From Tomocerus qinae (taxonomy: Eukaryota; Arthropoda; Collembola; Entomobryomorpha; Tomoceridae): 64,000 nucleotides of DNA. Made by a program: the position numbers and the translations under genes. This document shows, in pieces, positions 62,301 through 64,000 of this stretch. The notes beneath the pieces are model-generated. The model was given only the letters and a program-made list of their open reading frames with translations, did not search any database and was not told the DNA's origin. Position 1 is the first letter of the stretch. Every line of letters begins with the position of its first letter. The stretch is from NCBI GenBank assembly GCA_020055645.1, contig CM034548.1:20336001-20400000 (forward strand). The letters are read 5' to 3'.

Positions 62301-64000
62301 AGACATAGATAGATAGATATATAGATAGGTTGGTAATTTTATTGCTTTATCAAAGTCTGTGGTTATAATATAGAGATAGTGTAAAATGTTAATGTTATGG
62401 TTTTAAGTTTTTATATTTAAGTAGATATTTTCCTTCGCTGTCAATCCAATGTACTTATACATGTGTATTTTCTTTGCAGAGACGCATCTTTTGGGACTGC
62501 ATCTTTCTATATAACCCTATTAGACGTTTTTAATGGACTCCAAAAAGCGTTACAGTGCAAATATTTTGATTTCGACGACTTCGATGTTGACGAGTACGAG
62601 TTCTATGAGGTAAAATGCCAATGCCAGTTTATCTATATAAAAAAATAAAATGTGAGCTGTAGTAATTGGCATGTTGTGATACAGAAAGTGGAGAACGCTG
62701 ATTTAAACTGGATAGTACCAGAAAAGTTTATTGCATTTTGTGGACCTCACCCTCGTTCAAAAATACAGAACGGCTATCCTCTTCATGCTCCTGAAGCTTA
62801 TTTCAATTATTACAAACAAAACCATGTAACTACTATAGTTAGGCTAAATAGAAAATTGTACGATGCAGCTCGTTTCTCTAATGCTGGGTTCCACCACAAA
62901 GACCTGTTTTTTACCGATGGCAGTACTCCCAGTGATGCAATCATGAAGCAGTTTTTAGACATTTCCGAAAAGACCAATGGGGCGGTGGCAGTACATTGCA
63001 AAGGTTTTTTGCATTTTTAATTTAAATATATATTAATTATCTATTAATTCGAAATGGGTCGGTGCATTGTGGAAAAATTAGTATGGCTAGACTCTGGTTC
63101 TTTAATGTAAATGATTATTTCTCTGTACTTTTAGCTGGTCTTGGTCGTACCGGCTCTTTAATTGGATGCTATATTATGAAACACTATCGATTCACTGCCA
63201 GGGAAGCTATTGCTTGGGTGCGATTGTGTAGACCAGGGTCTATTATTGGACTTCAACAAGAATGGCTTGAAGAGTAAACTTAATTTTTAAATTTCATACC
63301 AAAGATCTCATTTATACTATTGGACAATTCTGTTTGACAAAATTTTAGATTCACATACCAGGCCATTGCAATAAATTCTAATTTGAAATTTTCAGGAAAC
63401 AAGATTATTTATGGCAACTTGGAGATCAATTAAAGTTGGATAAATCTGAATATCAAACACAAAAATATCGGTACCCTTTGTACAGTGTGAAGAGAAAACA
63501 TGGTCAATTAATTATGGATGAAAATGCAAATGCTAATACCAACATCAACAATGCTCCTATAGTCAGCGGTGGTGACAACGTTCGTTGCATATTAGCGCAA
63601 GTGGGTTCTATGAAGCTGGAGGATGGAGAAGAACGATCTGAAGAGGTTTTAATTTAAAATTCTAAAGAGTTGTCGATATGGTAGTAATTTTTGTATGAAA
63701 GCGTATTTATAAAAAACTTTATTTAAACTTAGGCTTCGGCAGAAGACGAAGACGGTGGGAATTCTTGCGGGGACAATGATGTTACTCAAGGGGATATGCT
63801 AAACAGAATCAAAGCTATACGACAGTAAGTTTAAAGTTTAAAGGCAACATTTATAGAAATATTATTAGTGTAAGCATGTAATTAGAATAGTAGATGAAAA
63901 AGAGAGTAATTAAAACGTGGATTATTTATAGCTTGGGAGGAAATCGGGCGTTTGGCAACTCTTCCAGGCCTCACATGGGAATGAAAGTCACTAGTCGCAA
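56301..64000 (+). CDS. Cdc14: CDC14 dual-specificity phosphatase (3' end beyond window)
   Basis: A dual-specificity phosphatase that removes phosphate from Ser-Pro sites made by proline-directed kinases such as CDKs; in animals tied to centrosome, cilium and cell-cycle roles. Exons: 56301-56376, 56991-57163, 61431-61523, 61625-61704, 62480-62609, 62685-63003, 63135-63273, 63396-63645, 63733-63824, 63932-64000 (cut). All joins keep frame, giving about 473 residues. The N-terminal CDC14 domain has [14 protein letters not shown] and [13 protein letters not shown]; the catalytic domain has general acid D262 in [10 protein letters not shown] and the P-loop [11 protein letters not shown] with nucleophile C289 and R295, the same 27-residue spacing as in human CDC14A. 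RPGSIIG and the WLEEKQ motif follow; the tail is variable. The start [12 protein letters not shown] has A at -3 and lies at the usual distance before DRLFFATLR. Confidence 0.97.
56991..57163 (+). CDS. Cdc14: CDC14 exon 2: N-terminal CDC14 domain
   Basis: Acceptor TTTTTTACAG, donor AAG|GTAAGT, phase 1 to 0. It encodes [40 protein letters not shown] and [18 protein letters not shown], near-identical in motif content to vertebrate CDC14. Confidence 0.97.
57164..61430 (+). other. CDC14 intron 2
   Basis: A 4.3-kb AT-rich intron with no recognised exon on either strand. It contains a 56-nt near-perfect hairpin near its 3' end (61060-61115) and otherwise no marked repeats. An AT-rich stretch at about 60770-60830 has repeated TTTCCAAA words. 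Confidence 0.6.
61060..61115. repeat. 28-bp inverted repeat with no loop
   Basis: The left arm (AAAAATTGTATTTCAGGAAT and on) pairs with the directly adjoining right arm; in RNA all 28 pairs form, two of them G-U. The arms meet at TATATA near 61087/61088. It sits 316 nt before the acceptor of CDC14 exon 3 and includes an acceptor-like TTTCAG. It may be a minimal foldback element or a structured intronic RNA. Confidence 0.85.
61431..61523 (+). CDS. Cdc14: CDC14 exon 3
   Basis: Acceptor CTTTTTTTCAG, donor TCG|GTACGG, 31 codons, phase 0-0. It encodes [20 protein letters not shown] and [11 protein letters not shown], matching the KIVHYTxxDxxKRxNAAFLIGAY stretch of the family. Its ATG is an internal Met, not a start. 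Confidence 0.96.
61625..61704 (+). CDS. Cdc14: CDC14 exon 4
   Basis: Acceptor TTTTGGTTTAG, donor TTTAG|GTAAAT, phase 0 to 2. It encodes [20 protein letters not shown] and PPFVAF, with the family motif YLKKTPEEAYR. Confidence 0.96.
61705..62479 (+). other. CDC14 intron 4
   Basis: A 775-nt AT-rich intron. It includes a GC-richer stretch at about 62145-62280 and a short GATA microsatellite at 62306-62330; no exon is seen. Confidence 0.6.
62306..62330. repeat. (GATA)n short microsatellite
   Basis: Interrupted GATA units inside CDC14 intron 4. Confidence 0.75.
62480..62609 (+). CDS. Cdc14: CDC14 exon 5
   Basis: Acceptor TTTTCTTTGCAG, donor GAG|GTAAAA, phase 2 to 0. It encodes [40 protein letters not shown] and FYE; the FRDASFG and FDVDEYE motifs are diagnostic for CDC14. 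Confidence 0.97.
62685..63003 (+). CDS. Cdc14: CDC14 exon 6: catalytic domain up to the P-loop cysteine
   Basis: Acceptor TGATACAG, phase 0, 319 nt ending phase 1. It encodes the [16 protein letters not shown] motif, [20 protein letters not shown], the general-acid loop [10 protein letters not shown] (D262) and ends with AVAVHCK, so the nucleophilic cysteine (C289) is the penultimate complete codon. The donor, AAAG|GTTTTT, is weak. Confidence 0.97.
63135..63273 (+). CDS. Cdc14: CDC14 exon 7: P-loop arginine and substrate-recognition helix
   Basis: Acceptor TACTTTTAG, phase 1 to 2. It encodes [40 protein letters not shown] and QQEWLE. It supplies R295 of the C-x5-R loop. The donor GAA GA|GTAAAC overlaps an in-frame TAA on read-through. 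Confidence 0.97.
63396..63645 (+). CDS. Cdc14: CDC14 exon 8: end of core and start of variable tail
   Basis: Acceptor AAATTTTCAG, phase 2 to 0. It encodes [20 protein letters not shown], completing the LEEKQ...LWxxGD core end, then a basic stretch [16 protein letters not shown], an Asn/Ala run and an acidic end. The donor GAG|GTTTTA is weak; read-through would add only VLI before a stop. Confidence 0.93.
63733..63824 (+). CDS. Cdc14: CDC14 exon 9
   Basis: Acceptor AAACTTAG, donor CA|GTAAGT, phase 0 to 2. It encodes [20 protein letters not shown] and [10 protein letters not shown], matching the acidic stretch followed by TQGDKLRALK in vertebrate CDC14A. Confidence 0.92.
63932..64000 (+). CDS. 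Cdc14: CDC14 exon 10, truncated by window end
   Basis: Acceptor ATTTATAG, entered in phase 2; open to the window edge. It encodes [20 protein letters not shown] and SR. Vertebrate CDC14 tails are Ser-rich and poorly conserved, so identity rests on phase and position. Confidence 0.8.

Noticed and set aside
1-64000. Transposons, CRISPR arrays, tRNA and rRNA genes
   Set aside because: No transposase, reverse-transcriptase or integrase motifs, regular repeat-spacer array or tRNA/rRNA-like sequence noticed; a covariance-model and repeat-library search would be needed to exclude small ones.

Overview
This is animal nuclear DNA, most likely from an arthropod and probably an insect. The coding sequence is split by GT-AG introns, the DNA is AT-rich, and the better conserved pieces read like pancrustacean proteins (for example the FoxP linker [14 protein letters not shown] joined to [10 protein letters not shown]). 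No bacterial genes, CRISPR arrays, rRNA or tRNA genes, or recognisable transposon proteins were seen. The species cannot be named from the sequence alone. Family assignments come from recall of protein families, not from a database search.

Two genes are visible, both on the + strand and head to tail. (1) FoxP, a forkhead transcription factor of the FOXP1/2/4 family: 15 constitutive or cassette coding exons between 32364 and 50617, plus a mutually exclusive forkhead exon. They encode a glutamine-rich N-terminal region, the FOXP C2H2 zinc finger and leucine zipper, a linker, the forkhead DNA-binding domain and an acidic/serine-rich tail. Without the missing start the exons give 769 residues. 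The initiator exon is not identified; it lies upstream, perhaps far upstream, and a weak candidate 5' coding exon is at about 8687-8773. (2) CDC14, the dual-specificity phosphatase: ten exons from its start codon at 56301 to the window edge at 64000, where it is cut off at about residue 473 after the complete catalytic domain.

Layout. 1-32363 has no convincing gene. It is a mosaic of purine-skewed and pyrimidine-skewed low-complexity DNA (GTAAGTAGTAG / CTACTACTTAC flavour) with islands of more complex, GC-richer sequence; it is probably upstream sequence or a giant 5' intron of FoxP. 32364-50617 holds the FoxP exons. 50618 to about 54180 is the likely long 3' UTR. About 54180-55588 is intergenic. 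55589-56300 is the CDC14 promoter/5' region, with a striking 139-bp perfect direct duplication carrying paired CCAAT boxes and an E2F-like site. 56301-64000 is CDC14.

The most interesting part is how much splice choice FoxP seems to encode: two alternative exons for the recognition-helix half of the forkhead domain, with exon phases that permit exactly one of them; a second, diverged copy of the RRR-x-x-D linker as a separate 66-nt phase 1-1 exon; a 45-nt phase 1-1 linker exon; an unassigned exon-like segment at 45001; a possible 117-nt phase 2-2 exon at 50006 whose donor could base-pair with the next exon; and an 86-nt intron whose retention would remove the DNA-binding domain. The alternative forkhead exon pair is known in bilaterian FoxP genes; I do not know of descriptions of the others.
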